A DNA stretch of 64,000 bases from Streptomyces sp. NBC_00271 (lineage in GTDB: Bacteria > Actinomycetota > Actinomycetes > Streptomycetales > Streptomycetaceae), in NCBI RefSeq assembly GCF_036178845.1, contig NZ_CP108070.1, positions 744,001-808,000 on the forward strand, given 5' to 3'. The first letter of the stretch is position 1. Each line of letters begins with the position of its first letter. The notes under the pieces were generated by a model. It saw only the letters and a list, made by a program, of their open reading frames with translations. It searched no databases and was not told where the DNA came from. Of the stretch, positions 32,912 to 41,681 are shown piece after piece. The position numbers and the translations under genes were made by a program.

Positions 32912-33799
32912 TCAAGGCATGGCGCGTCCGGGCGTTCGGGTCTGGTCGCCGGCCGGCCGCGTACCGCCGACCTGGTCAGGGGCGTGCATGCTGGCGAGCA
33001 GACGCAGGCGTTCTTCGGAGTCGCTGCCCGGCTGTGCGTGGTAGGTGACCAGTGTCTGCTCGCCAGTGCCCGGGACCAGCAGCTTTTCGTAGTGCAGTTC
33101 CAGAGGGCCGGCCTCGGGGTGATGAAGCAGGCTGATGCCGGTGGTCTTGTGCTTGACGTCCTGCCGGGCCCAGAGCGTACGGAAGCGCTCGCTGCGCAGG
33201 GAGAGCTCTCCGACGATCTCGACGAGGCGCGGGTCTTCGATGCCCGCGCCGACGACCGAGCGCAGATACGGGACGACCCGGGCGGTCATGTCTTCCCAGT
33301 CCTGATGGAGTTCCCGCATCTCCGGTTCCAGGAACGCGGCCAGGATGCCGTTGCGCCCCGGCGCGTTGAACGGTGAGAGCGCGACGGCGAGGCTGTTGGC
33401 GGCCAGGACGTCCATGTACGTGCCGTGGATGTACGCCGGGGTCAATGGCCAGGAGTCGATGAGCGTGCGCAGACCGTCACCGACCTGCTCCGGCCTGCGG
33501 GGCCGCTTGCGCCGCGGACTCTTGCGTGTGGCGATCTCCAGCAGGTACGTCGTCGCCTCCTCGTCCAGTCGCAGGGCGCGGGCGATGCTGCGCAGTACCT
33601 GCTCCGAGGGGTTCCTGTCGCGGCCCTGCTCCAAGCGGTTGTAGTAGTCGGAGCTGATGCCCGCGAGGAACGCGACCTCCTCGCGGCGCAGCCCCGGGAC
33701 ACGCCGGTTCCCCTGATCCCAGGCCTCGTCGGGCTGGACCAGTTCCCTGCGGGCACGCAGATACCGGCCCAGTGCGTTGGCGTCTCCGGCGGCTGTCAT
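32912..33799 (-). CDS. MmyB-type XRE family transcriptional regulator
   Basis: A 295-aa regulator with an N-terminal Cro/C1 helix-turn-helix (LGRYLRARRELV...GNRRVPGLRREEVAFLAGISSDYYNRLEQGRD) and a C-terminal MmyB ligand-binding domain (PLTPAYIHGTYMDVLAANSLAVALSPF; RFRTLWARQDVKHKTTGISLLHHPEAGPLELHYEKL). MmyB-like proteins are common in Streptomyces and usually control an adjacent short-chain dehydrogenase, which fits here: the divergent neighbour at 33933 is an SDR. The shared gap is 133 bp. Confidence 0.92.
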   Translation of the reverse strand: MTAAGDANALGRYLRARRELVQPDEAWDQGNRRVPGLRREEVAFLAGISSDYYNRLEQGRDRNPSEQVLRSIARALRLDEEATTYLLEIATRKSPRRKRPRRPEQVGDGLRTLIDSWPLTPAYIHGTYMDVLAANSLAVALSPFNAPGRNGILAAFLEPEMRELHQDWEDMTARVVPYLRSVVGAGIEDPRLVEIVGELSLRSERFRTLWARQDVKHKTTGISLLHHPEAGPLELHYEKLLVPGTGEQTLVTYHAQPGSDSEERLRLLASMHAPDQVGGTRPAGDQTRTPGRAMP

Positions 33800-33932
33800 G
33801 TTTCCAGCGTACGAATGCGTTCCCGGTTCATGGGTGGCCCTGTCAGTCCCAGTCTCACCCCGTCCTGGTTCGCCCCACAGCCTTCGGCGCAGTATGACGG
33901 CGCAGTTTCGAACGACCGGAGGAACGCATCAC

Positions 33933-34856
33933 ATGTCCCAGCTCTTCACGACCCCGCTCGGCCGCGACAGCACCGCCTCGGAGGTGATCGAGGGCGTCGA
34001 CCTGTCAGGCAGGCGGGCGATCGTCACGGGCGCGGGCTCGGGCCTCGGAGTCGAGACCGCCCGCGCTCTGGCGGCCAACGGTGCCGAGGTCACGCTCGCC
34101 GTCCGCCGTCCGGAAGCCGGCGAGCAGGTCGCTGCCGACCTGCGCAAGGCCACCGGGAACGACGCGATCCACGTCGCCCGCCTGGACGTGGCCGACCTGG
34201 AATCGGTGCGAGCGTTCACCGCCGGCTGGCAGGGTCCGCTGCACATCCTGATCAACAACGCCGGCATCATGATGCCGCCGGAGCTCGGGCGGGGCATCGG
34301 CGGCCACGAGCAGCAGTTCGCCACCAACTACCTGGGGCACTTCGCCCTGACCCTGGGGCTGCACCGCGCCCTCGCCGACGGCGACGGAGCGCGCCTGGTC
34401 TCGGTCTCCTCCAGCGGCCATCTCTTCTCTCCCGTCGTCTTCGACGACATCGACTTCCGCTTCCGCCCGTACGACGCGCTCATCGCCTACGGCCAGTCCA
34501 AGACCGCCGCCGTCCTCCTGGCCGTCGAGGCGCAGCGCCGCTGGTCCGGCGACGGCATCACGGCCAACTCCCTGCACCCGGGTGCGATCGCCACCAACCT
34601 CCAGCGGCACACCGGAGGCCTGCGGACCCCGGAGCCCTACCGCAAGACGATCGAGCAGGGCGCCGCGACCACCGTGTTCCTCGCCGCTTCCCCGCTGGTC
34701 GAAGGCGTCGGCGGCCGCTACTTCGAGGACGTCAACGAGGCCCCTCTCGTCCACGCACGCCCCACCCAGCTGGGCGTCCCCGGCGTGGCCCCCTACGCAC
34801 TGGACCCTGCGAACGCCGAGCGCCTGTGGGAACTGGCGAGCGACATCGTCCGCTGA
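33933..34856 (+). CDS. SDR family NAD(P)-dependent oxidoreductase
   Basis: A 307-aa short-chain dehydrogenase. Cofactor loop GRRAIVTGAGSGLGVETARALA, ILINNAGIMMPPE, catalytic Tyr and Lys in YGQSKTAAVLL, and the blocks GHLFSPVVFDDIDFRFRPYD and GRYFEDVNEAP shared with the paralogue at 15979-16935. CCGGAGGAACG (33917 on) precedes the ATG. It is divergent from an MmyB-type regulator, which probably represses it. Substrate unknown. Confidence 0.9.
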   Translation: MSQLFTTPLGRDSTASEVIEGVDLSGRRAIVTGAGSGLGVETARALAANGAEVTLAVRRPEAGEQVAADLRKATGNDAIHVARLDVADLESVRAFTAGWQGPLHILINNAGIMMPPELGRGIGGHEQQFATNYLGHFALTLGLHRALADGDGARLVSVSSSGHLFSPVVFDDIDFRFRPYDALIAYGQSKTAAVLLAVEAQRRWSGDGITANSLHPGAIATNLQRHTGGLRTPEPYRKTIEQGAATTVFLAASPLVEGVGGRYFEDVNEAPLVHARPTQLGVPGVAPYALDPANAERLWELASDIVR

Positions 34857-34861
34857 CCTTC

Positions 34862-34948
34862 GCAGGTCAGGGGCCTGGTGTGACGCTGTCGGGGGTGCTC
34901 GTGCCGGTCGGGGGCGGCAGTCTGCTGTGCAGATCGTCTGGCAGGGCG
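34862..34948. repeat. Imperfect direct repeat, copy 1
   Basis: About 87 bp beginning GCAGGTCAGGGGCCTGGTGT, 6 bp after the SDR stop, match 37711-37798 with only a few substitutions and two single-base indels. The two copies bracket the ABC transporter/MerR cassette. Neither copy looks coding. It may be an old insertion or recombination scar or a repeated intergenic element. Confidence 0.75.
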
Positions 34949-35242
34949 GTTTCGGGGTCTTCCGCTCATCGTCGCCGGTGCCGCTCTTGCGATCCGGCTC
35001 ATGACGGACCCTGACTCTGAAAGACGCTGGACCATATGCGAGCCAGGCGTGGCACGATCGCGCTGAGCCAGCAGGTGATCGACCTCGTGATCCGCCGCCG
35101 CCCCTCGCCCGAGGCGATGTTCGCACTGATCGCGGACTTCTTCGACGCTGGAGAAGCTGCGCCCAGCCATTGCCCGATGGGAACGAATCACGGGACGACC
35201 CGCATCAGCGCCGGCGGTCTGGATGCCGTGGGCGGAGCGGGC
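34949..35242. other. Intergenic stretch upstream of the ABC cassette
   Basis: An open frame from 35036 joins the ABC gene in phase, but it ends inside a MerR-type promoter and lacks family similarity, so I treat it as non-coding leader. Confidence 0.5.
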
Positions 35243-35274
35243 TTGACCCTGACGCTGGGTCAACCCTCCATCCT
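35243..35274 (+). promoter_or_regulatory. MerR-type promoter with long spacer and palindromic operator
   Basis: TTGACC (35243-35248) and CATCCT (35269-35274) are separated by 20 bp, and the spacer region holds the palindrome TTGACCC-7 bp-GGGTCAA (35243-35263). An overlong spacer containing a dyad is the hallmark of promoters activated by MerR proteins through DNA distortion. A MerR gene is the third gene of the operon it drives. Confidence 0.65.
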
Positions 35275-35332
35275 TCCGGCAGGAGCTTCCTCGCAGTCGC
35301 CTGGAACAGCTCCGCAAAGGAGGCAGGTGACC

Positions 35333-36130
35333 ATGACAGCCCCATCGATCGCCGGTCCGGCGATTCGCGTGCAGGGTCTCGAGAAGTCGTACGGGAAGCT
35401 CGAAGTGCTGCGCGGCGTGGACTTCGACGTGGCGCGGGGCAACATCTTCGCCCTGCTCGGCTCCAACGGGTCGGGCAAGACCACGACCGTGAGGATCCTC
35501 GCCACGCTCCTCAAGGCCGACGCGGGGACGGCGAGCGTCAATGGCTTCGACATCGCCACCCAACCGGCGAACGCGCGGGAGTCCATCAGCCTCACCGGGC
35601 AGTTCGCGGCCGTCGACGAGATCCTCAGCGGTCGGGAGAACCTCGTACTCGTCGCCAGGCTGCGCCACCTCAAGGACCCGGGCGCGATCGCGGATGACCT
35701 GCTGAGGCGTTTCTCGCTGACCGAGGCGGGCGCGCGCAGAGTGTCGACGTATTCGGGTGGGATGCGCCGCCGGCTGGATATCGCGATGAGCCTCATCGGG
35801 AATTCGCCGGTGATCTTCCTGGACGAGCCGACGGCCGGGCTCGACCCCGAGGCGCGCATCGAGGTGTGGCATGCGGTCAAGGAGCTCGCCGGCTACGGAA
35901 CGACGGTGCTGCTCACCACGCAGTACCTGGACGAGGCCGAGCAGTTGGCCGACCGGATCGCGATCCTCCACCAGGGTCGGATCATCGTGAACGGCACCCT
36001 CGCCGAGCTCAAGCGGCTCTTCCCGCCCGCCACGGTCGAGTACGTCGAGAAGCAGCCGACCCTCGAGGAGATCTTCCTCGCGATCATCGGCGGCGACGGC
36101 AAGAGCGACGCCACCGGCACGAACAACTAG
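35333..36130 (+). CDS. ABC transporter ATP-binding protein (DrrA-type exporter)
   Basis: A 265-aa ATPase. Walker A GSNGSGKTTT (about residues 42-51), Q-loop TGQFAAVDEILSGREN, signature YSGGMRRRLDIAMSL, Walker B VIFLDEPTAGLDP and the switch His region TTQYLDEAEQLADRI. The QYLDEA and TLEEIFL blocks are typical of drug-resistance DrrA/daunorubicin-type exporters. The ATG at 35333 follows AAGGAGG at 35317 with good spacing; the GTG 6 bp earlier is too close to it. Works with the ABC-2 permease 9 bp downstream, probably for efflux of a hydrophobic compound. Confidence 0.93.
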   Translation: MTAPSIAGPAIRVQGLEKSYGKLEVLRGVDFDVARGNIFALLGSNGSGKTTTVRILATLLKADAGTASVNGFDIATQPANARESISLTGQFAAVDEILSGRENLVLVARLRHLKDPGAIADDLLRRFSLTEAGARRVSTYSGGMRRRLDIAMSLIGNSPVIFLDEPTAGLDPEARIEVWHAVKELAGYGTTVLLTTQYLDEAEQLADRIAILHQGRIIVNGTLAELKRLFPPATVEYVEKQPTLEEIFLAIIGGDGKSDATGTNN

Positions 36131-36139
36131 GGGGCAAGG

Positions 36140-36901
36140 ATGACCGCGTACTTCTTCGGCGACACCGCTGTTCTCACGGGGCGGACCCTGCGCCATGTCA
36201 CACGCAGCATGGACACCATCATCACGACCGTCATCACGCCGGTCGCCATGATGCTGATGTTCGTCTACGTGTTCGGCGGCGCGATCGACACAGGGTCGGT
36301 TGCGTACGTGAACTACATGCTGCCCGGCATCCTGCTCATCACGATCGCGTCGGGCATCTCCTACACCGCGTACCGGCTGTTCACCGACATGAAGAGTGGG
36401 ATCTTCGAGCGATTCCAGTCCATGCCGATCGCACGGTCGGGTGTGCTGTGGGCACATGTCTTCACCTCTCTGGCCGCCAACCTGATCTCGCTCGTGATCG
36501 TCGTGGGCGTCGCTCTGCTCATGGGCTTCCGCTCAGGGGCAGGAGTGCTGGCATGGCTCGCGGTCGCCGGCATCCTGCTCCTGTTCACCCTGGCGCTGAC
36601 CTGGATCGCCGTGATCCCCGGGCTCTCCGCGGCGTCGGTCGAAGGCGCGGGCGCGTTCGCCTACCCGCTCATCTTCCTGCCGTTCATCAGCTCGGCGTTC
36701 GTGCCCACGGAGACCATGCCTGGCCCGGTGCGCTGGTTCGCCGAGCATCAGCCGGTGACGTCGATCGTCAACACGATCCGCGACCTGTTCGCCCGGCAGC
36801 CGGTCGGCGACGACATCTGGAGCGCACTCGCGTGGTGCGTCGGCATCCTCGTCGTCGCGTACGTCTTCGCGATGGTCACCTATCGCCGGAAGATCGCCTG
36901 A
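36140..36901 (+). CDS. ABC-2 type transporter permease (DrrB-like)
   Basis: A 253-aa membrane protein with about six helices. It opens with FFGDTAVLTGRTLRHVTRSMDTIITTVITPVAMMLMFVYVFGGA, the conserved DrrB/ABC-2 N-terminal helix, and ends PLIFLPFISSAFVPTETMPGPVRWFAEHQPVTSIVNTIRDL, a strong family block. It starts 9 bp after the ATPase gene and is 15 bp before the MerR gene. The substrate is unknown; DrrAB-type exporters usually confer drug tolerance. Confidence 0.92.
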   Translation: MTAYFFGDTAVLTGRTLRHVTRSMDTIITTVITPVAMMLMFVYVFGGAIDTGSVAYVNYMLPGILLITIASGISYTAYRLFTDMKSGIFERFQSMPIARSGVLWAHVFTSLAANLISLVIVVGVALLMGFRSGAGVLAWLAVAGILLLFTLALTWIAVIPGLSAASVEGAGAFAYPLIFLPFISSAFVPTETMPGPVRWFAEHQPVTSIVNTIRDLFARQPVGDDIWSALAWCVGILVVAYVFAMVTYRRKIA

Positions 36902-36916
36902 GGCAGGCTGAGACCC

Positions 36917-37708
36917 ATGCTCACCATCAGCCAGCTTGCCGCGTACGCCGGGGTGACGGTGCGGGCGGTACGCCACTACCACCAGATCGGCCTGCTGCCG
37001 GAGCCCGCACGCGACCGGTCCGGGTACCGGACCTACGACGCTGCCGCGGTCGTGCGACTGATCCGGATCCGCAGCCTGGCAGACGCCGGCGTGCCGCTGG
37101 CCAGGGTGCAGGCACTCCTCGACGCCGGCCCGGAGGAGTTCGCCGATGGCGTCCAGGAGATCGACAAGGACCTGCGTGCCGAGATCCGGCGGCTGCAGGG
37201 CACGCGCAGACGGCTCGCCCGGCTCGCGGCCGGAGAGCACCTGGCGCTCCCCCCGAGCGTCGTGGACTACCTTGACCGGCTGCGCGGTCTCGGTGTCGAG
37301 GAGCGGTACATCGAACTGGAGCGGGATGCCTGGATCATGATCGCCGCCCAGGTGCCACACCTGATCGACGCCGTGATCGCCAAGAAGCACGAGCAGTTGG
37401 ACGACCCCGACATGGTGAGGCTCTACAGCTTTCTCAGAGGAGCGCTCGACTGGCCGGCCGACGATCCGCGGGTCGTCGAGGTCGCCGACATCCTGGAGCG
37501 CCTCAGGATTCGCGCCGTGGAGGCCGGCGAGGTGGGTGCCGACGGCTTCGACGACCAGTTCGTCGACCTGCTGGACTCAACCATGGTCGAGTCCTCACCG
37601 GGTGCCGAGCGGGTGTTGGCGATCCTGGAGGAGCGTGGCTGGAGGGGCTGGACCCGCATCGAGCGGGTGCCTGCCGACAGGCTCAACACTGAGCTGCCGC
37701 CACCTTGA
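36917..37708 (+). CDS. MerR family transcriptional regulator
   Basis: A 263-aa MerR protein. The N-terminal winged helix is MLTISQLAAYAGVTVRAVRHYHQIGLLPEPARDRSGYRTYDAAAVVRLIRI, followed by a coiled-coil (IDKDLRAEIRRLQGTRRRLARLAAG) and a ~150-aa C-terminal effector domain. It lacks obvious metal-binding Cys and is likely a drug sensor like TipA/BmrR relatives. It is the third gene of the exporter operon and should act on the long-spacer promoter at 35243-35274, giving autoregulated, ligand-inducible efflux. Confidence 0.92.
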   Translation: MLTISQLAAYAGVTVRAVRHYHQIGLLPEPARDRSGYRTYDAAAVVRLIRIRSLADAGVPLARVQALLDAGPEEFADGVQEIDKDLRAEIRRLQGTRRRLARLAAGEHLALPPSVVDYLDRLRGLGVEERYIELERDAWIMIAAQVPHLIDAVIAKKHEQLDDPDMVRLYSFLRGALDWPADDPRVVEVADILERLRIRAVEAGEVGADGFDDQFVDLLDSTMVESSPGAERVLAILEERGWRGWTRIERVPADRLNTELPPP

Positions 37709-37710
37709 AG

Positions 37711-37798
37711 GCAGGTCAGTGACCTGGTGTGACGCTGTTCGGGGGTGCTCGTGCCGGCCGGGGCGGCAGTCTGCCGTGCAGATCGCCTGGCAGGGCGC
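37711..37798. repeat. Imperfect direct repeat, copy 2
   Basis: It begins 2 bp after the MerR stop with GCAGGTCAGTGACCTGGTGT and matches 34862-34948. This copy starts with a perfect small palindrome CAGGTCA-G-TGACCTG. Together the copies flank a 2.8-kb ABC/MerR cassette. Confidence 0.75.
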
Positions 37799-37874
37799 TG
37801 TCCGAGGCCCCTGCCCCTGCCCTGGCATCCACGCCTGGCATCAGTGGTGGCGGACTCCCGGCGACCTTCGGCCA

Positions 37875-38639
37875 ATGGCCAGAAACAGGCAGGCCGGCAG
37901 TTTCTCCCGTGGCGTGACGCGCACCACTCAACTCACCTCGGGGTCGGGACTACGGGTAACTAGCCGGTCGGACGATTGCCTGATTCTTCCCCTCGGGAGA
38001 GGAAGGTCCACGCGCATAGGGTCACAGCGGAGCAACAGCATCCGTTTCCCCTCAGAAATCCACGTAGCCAGCACGAGGGGCGATCTGATTGGCTCTCACC
38101 GCTGTTATCGCTTCGCCCATTCAGCAAGAATCTTCTTTTCAGCGGCCGCAGCCACCCTGGGCATACTCGGCCTGACTGCTCCGCAGGTCGCAGCGGCCGA
38201 CCGGCCGATTCCCAGCATTTCGGCCAAGGCCGACAAGAACGCCAGGGCAATTGCAGCGGAGAATCCCGCTGCAGTCGTAGCAGCCGCAACTGTCTGCGGT
38301 ACGGGATACAATCTCTACAAGGCCGAGCAGTTGCCCGACGCCTCGCGCCTGGGGACCCTCTTCGTCTACGTCAAGGGATCCAACCCCGCGAGTAATGACG
38401 CTCCTACGTGCGCCATCTTCGATAACAACACGAGTGGCGCGAAGTGGATGAAGCTCAAGCTCTGCTCGAACTGCACGGCAGAGGGCTGTGCGAGTGACGA
38501 GGGCAACTTCAGCCAGTACGCAGGACCTGTCTACCGCGCCCACGGCGGTTGCGGCACGGTCACCGCACTGATGAAGAACACCTCAAGCTCAAGCACATAC
38601 CTCGTCAACGCCGTTCGAGACTCGACGAACTGCAACTAG
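37875..38639 (+). CDS. Secreted protein resembling spore-associated protein A (start uncertain)
   Basis: The credible part begins about 38097: a basic stretch HRCYRFAHSARI, hydrophobic FFSAAAATLGILGLTAPQVAAA and probable signal cleavage, then a ~150-aa mature protein with paired Cys. It has VCGTGYNLYKAEQLPD, RLGTLFVYVKGS, TCAIFDN and NFSQYAGPVYRAHGGCGTVT, an arrangement like SapA of Streptomyces spores. In this frame the only standard starts are far upstream (ATG 37875, GTG 37914) and lack ribosome sites. A strong GGGAGAGGAAGG is followed 9 bp on by ATA (38017), so the true start may be mutated or non-canonical. Confidence 0.65.
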   Translation: MARNRQAGSFSRGVTRTTQLTSGSGLRVTSRSDDCLILPLGRGRSTRIGSQRSNSIRFPSEIHVASTRGDLIGSHRCYRFAHSARIFFSAAAATLGILGLTAPQVAAADRPIPSISAKADKNARAIAAENPAAVVAAATVCGTGYNLYKAEQLPDASRLGTLFVYVKGSNPASNDAPTCAIFDNNTSGAKWMKLKLCSNCTAEGCASDEGNFSQYAGPVYRAHGGCGTVTALMKNTSSSSTYLVNAVRDSTNCN

Positions 38640-39614
38640 GCAGCGCCGCACGAGCCGCAAGCCCGGGGCTCCATGCTGTCTCACGGAATGGAATCCCGGG
38701 CGCACTCCTGGTCTCAGTTGAGCTCTTCGCCTTTCAGTGGGGCCTTTGAGAGGCAATCAGAGGCTGCTCCGCCATAGAACGCGCCCAGTGGACGTATAGG
38801 GGTGCGCTGCCCCGCGCTCGCGCCTGAACACCGGCTGATCAAGGCACCGTTGAGGTCCGTCTCCCTCCGGCTGATCGACGATTGACGACGCACATAAGTC
38901 GCCCTCGCATGCGCGCCCAACTGCAAGAACGACGCCACGGTCAACGCCAAGTTGTTCACCGGCAGCGGCAAGCCGACGGCCATCGCCTCGGGCAGACTCG
39001 GCCATCTCGACCGCACGCAGGGTGAGGTGGGCAAGATCTTCCTCACCGGCCACCCCACGGGCACCCCCGCGACCGCGGGAACCGGCGTCAACGCCCAGGC
39101 CGACACCGATGTCTCCTCCCACGGCCGCCTCACAGTCGACCCGGTCTCATCTCTGGTACGCGCCGGCCTGGCTCACGTCAAGGCAGTGCGCTCACGCAGA
39201 GCGTGCGGCAGGAAGCCGTCGACGGCTCAGGGAACAACCCCTCTCCGGCCCTTGGTACGACCACCGCGACGCACCCCAACTGACGCGCACCGCTGCGACC
39301 GCTGGTGCACCGTGTCCCGCAACGACATCAACGCACAAGCGCTGCAGCCGGTTCGGTCGTGAAGACGATTTCCTCGCCAACTCCGGCATCCCGGCAGCGG
39401 TCTGGGCCGGAGGTCCAGGAGCGCGGGGCACACAGTTCCTGGTCCAGTCCACCGTCCGCGTGCCCGCGCCGACCTGCGTCATCAGGGAGACGACGACCTG
39501 GGTGTTCCCAGGCGGCGCCAGGGCGTGTCCGATGGGTCGCATTCGATTCAGACATCCAACGGCCGTCTTGGCATGCCGCCCATTGGCGCTTCGTCAGTCC
39601 GCTAGTGTGCGGCC
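38640..39614. other. Nearly 1 kb without an intact gene; decayed coding fragments
   Basis: A plus-strand frame around 38913-39180 reads NCKNDATVNAKLFTGSGKPT, AIASGRLGHLDRT and GKIFLTGHPTGTPATAG, which looks like real protein sequence (balanced composition, no low complexity) but has no start and degrades after about 80 residues. I could not assign a family. The rest is featureless except for the promoter region of the nitronate monooxygenase gene. Confidence 0.4.
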
Positions 39615-40613
39615 ATGTTGCAGACGAGATTCACCGATATGTTTGGGCTTGCTCATCCGGTGATGTCGGCCCCCATGGCTCTGCACAGCGGCGGAACACT
39701 CGCTGCCGCGGTCTCCGCCGCCGGCGGCCTCGGCTGTTTCGGGGGTACGCATCCCTGGAAGGGACCCGACTGGATCCGTGCGGAGATCGCGACCATCCGT
39801 GCCACGACGGACCGGCCGTTCGCAGTCGGGTTCATCACGCCGTTCCTCCCTTTCACCGAGGCGCTGTTCGACGCCACGCTGGAGGAGCGGCCGGCAGTCG
39901 TCGCATTGTCGTTCGCCGATCCCCAGCCGTGGCTTGCCCGGGCCAAGGACGCGGGAGCCCGGGTGATGTGCCAGGTCCAGAACTACGAGGACGCCGAGGC
40001 GGCGGTTGCCGCGGGGGCCGATGTCCTCGTGGCGCAGGGCAACGAGGCCGGCGGTCACACCGGGACGATGGGTCTGCTGCCGTTCCTGACCGGGATCGTG
40101 CGCAGGTACCCCGATGTCCCGGTGCTGGCCGCAGGCGGCATTGGCGACGGCCGAACGCTCGCGGCCGTCCTCACCGCCGGCGCGGACGGTGCCTGGCTGG
40201 GCACGGCGTTCCTTGCCACACCCGAGGCGGTCGAGGTGCACGACATCCACAAGCGCCTGATCGTCGAGAGCGACGGCGGCGACACCGTATGGACACGGGC
40301 CTACGACATCGTGTCAGGACTGCCGTGGCCGACCGGTATCGGTGAACGCGTCCGCCGCAACCGGTTCACCGACGAGTGGGCGGAGCGCGAATCAACCCTG
40401 CGGGACCGCGCGGAGGAATTGAGGCCTGAGGAAGCCGCCAACCCCTTCGGGGCCCCGCCCGACCCCGACACGGGTGAGATCATCTACGGCCAGTCGGCGT
40501 CCTTCGTCGATGGCGTACGCCCGGCCGCCGACGTGGTCCGCGCGATCAGCGACGAGGCCGAAGCGATCCTGGTTTCGCGGCCTCGCTCGCTACTCGGCCG
40601 ACCGACAACCTGA
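39615..40613 (+). CDS. Nitronate monooxygenase family protein
   Basis: A 332-aa FMN-dependent TIM-barrel enzyme of the 2-nitropropane dioxygenase type. Blocks: HPVMSAPMALHSGGTLAAAVSAAGGLG, LSFADPQPWLARAKDAGARVMCQV, DVLVAQGNEAGGHTGTMGLLPF (catalytic His), VLAAGGIGDGRTLAAVLTAGADGAWLGTAFLATPEA (FMN phosphate site). It oxidises alkyl nitronates to carbonyl compounds and nitrite, protecting against nitro compounds. The ATG at 39615 is consistent with the family N-terminus. No operon partner is visible. Confidence 0.9.
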   Translation: MLQTRFTDMFGLAHPVMSAPMALHSGGTLAAAVSAAGGLGCFGGTHPWKGPDWIRAEIATIRATTDRPFAVGFITPFLPFTEALFDATLEERPAVVALSFADPQPWLARAKDAGARVMCQVQNYEDAEAAVAAGADVLVAQGNEAGGHTGTMGLLPFLTGIVRRYPDVPVLAAGGIGDGRTLAAVLTAGADGAWLGTAFLATPEAVEVHDIHKRLIVESDGGDTVWTRAYDIVSGLPWPTGIGERVRRNRFTDEWAERESTLRDRAEELRPEEAANPFGAPPDPDTGEIIYGQSASFVDGVRPAADVVRAISDEAEAILVSRPRSLLGRPTT

Positions 40614-40784
40614 TCGGCGTGGCAGCCGGCCCCGACGGAAACGGCCGCACACGCCCGTGCCGTGTGGCACTGACACCAAGGGTCACGGTGCCGTGGCAGA
40701 CACAGGCCCGCCTGCCAGAGCGCGTGGCCACGCGAACGCGTTCCAGGACCGCGATCATCTGCGAAACGATCCCCCTGTCGCCGG

Positions 40785-41666
40785 TCAGGGCTGGATGTTC
40801 TCCAGGTCCTCCAGGAGGCGTGGGTGCTTCGGCTCCCAGCCGAGTGCCTGGCGGGTGTGGGTGCTGGAGGAGGGCTGGTCGGTCGCGAAGATCGGGCCGA
40901 GAGGACCGTAGGTCTCCGACGGGACCGACTCGACCGGCAGGCCCAGCCGTCGGCCGATGACCGCGGCGATGTCCCGCACCTTGTCTCCCTCGTCGGCCAC
41001 GGCATGCCAGGAGGTACCGGCCGGCGCCTGCTCCAGGGCGAGGCGGAAGAGGACTGCCGCGTCGAGCGCGTGCACGGCCGGCCAACGCTGTGCGCCGTCG
41101 CCCGGGTAGCCGGACACTCCGGTCTGGCGTGCGATGCCGGTCAGCAGACCGGCGAACCCTCCCGTGCCCTGGTAGTGAACCGTGCGTGGCATGCGTACGG
41201 CCGTGCTCCGGACTCCGCGCGAGGCCAAGCCCAGAACCGCCGTGACCGCGCGACCGCGACCACCCACCGGCCCGTCGGTCGGCAGCGGGTCGGCCTCGGT
41301 GGAGACGCGGCCCGGCACATAGGGCGTACCCGAGACGGTGACGAAGGGGCGGTCGCTGCCGACGAGTTCCTCGCCGAGGGTCGCGAGGGCGGCACTTTCC
41401 TCGGCGACCGCCTTCGCGAGGGCGTCGGGGCTGCTGAAGTCGTTGGCGAATGCCAGGTGGATCACCCCGTCGGCCTGAGCGACGCCGGCGCGAAGGATGT
41501 CCAGATCGGCGAGACCTCCCCGGAGCGGTTCGGCGCCGGTCGCCTCGGCGACCAGCGCGGACGCGTCGGAACGGGCGAGCGCGAGGACGGTGTGGCCGTT
41601 GCCGAGCAGTTCGGCGACGACGGCGGAACCGATCAGACCGGTGCCGCCGGTGACAAAGACGCGCAT
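40785..41666 (-). CDS. NAD(P)-binding epimerase/SDR-extended family protein
   Basis: A 293-aa atypical SDR. The N-terminal Rossmann motif MRVFVTGGTGLIGSAVVAELLGNGHTV has GxxGxxG; VIHLAFANDF and TVSGTPYV are typical of the WcaG-like group, and GWEPKHPRLLEDLEN is the usual C-terminal end. The expected catalytic YxxxK is not obvious (the region reads TVHYQGTGGF), so it may be a binding-only or altered member. It is divergent from a TetR gene with a perfect nested palindrome between them, so it is almost surely its target. Confidence 0.85.
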   Translation of the reverse strand: MRVFVTGGTGLIGSAVVAELLGNGHTVLALARSDASALVAEATGAEPLRGGLADLDILRAGVAQADGVIHLAFANDFSSPDALAKAVAEESAALATLGEELVGSDRPFVTVSGTPYVPGRVSTEADPLPTDGPVGGRGRAVTAVLGLASRGVRSTAVRMPRTVHYQGTGGFAGLLTGIARQTGVSGYPGDGAQRWPAVHALDAAVLFRLALEQAPAGTSWHAVADEGDKVRDIAAVIGRRLGLPVESVPSETYGPLGPIFATDQPSSSTHTRQALGWEPKHPRLLEDLENIQP

Positions 41667-41681
41667 GAAACTCTCCCCCAA

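Noticed and set aside
35036..35332. N-terminal extension of the DrrA-type ATPase
   Set aside because: It would encode sequence unlike any ABC ATPase and would include the MerR-type promoter; AAGGAGG sits properly before ATG 35333.
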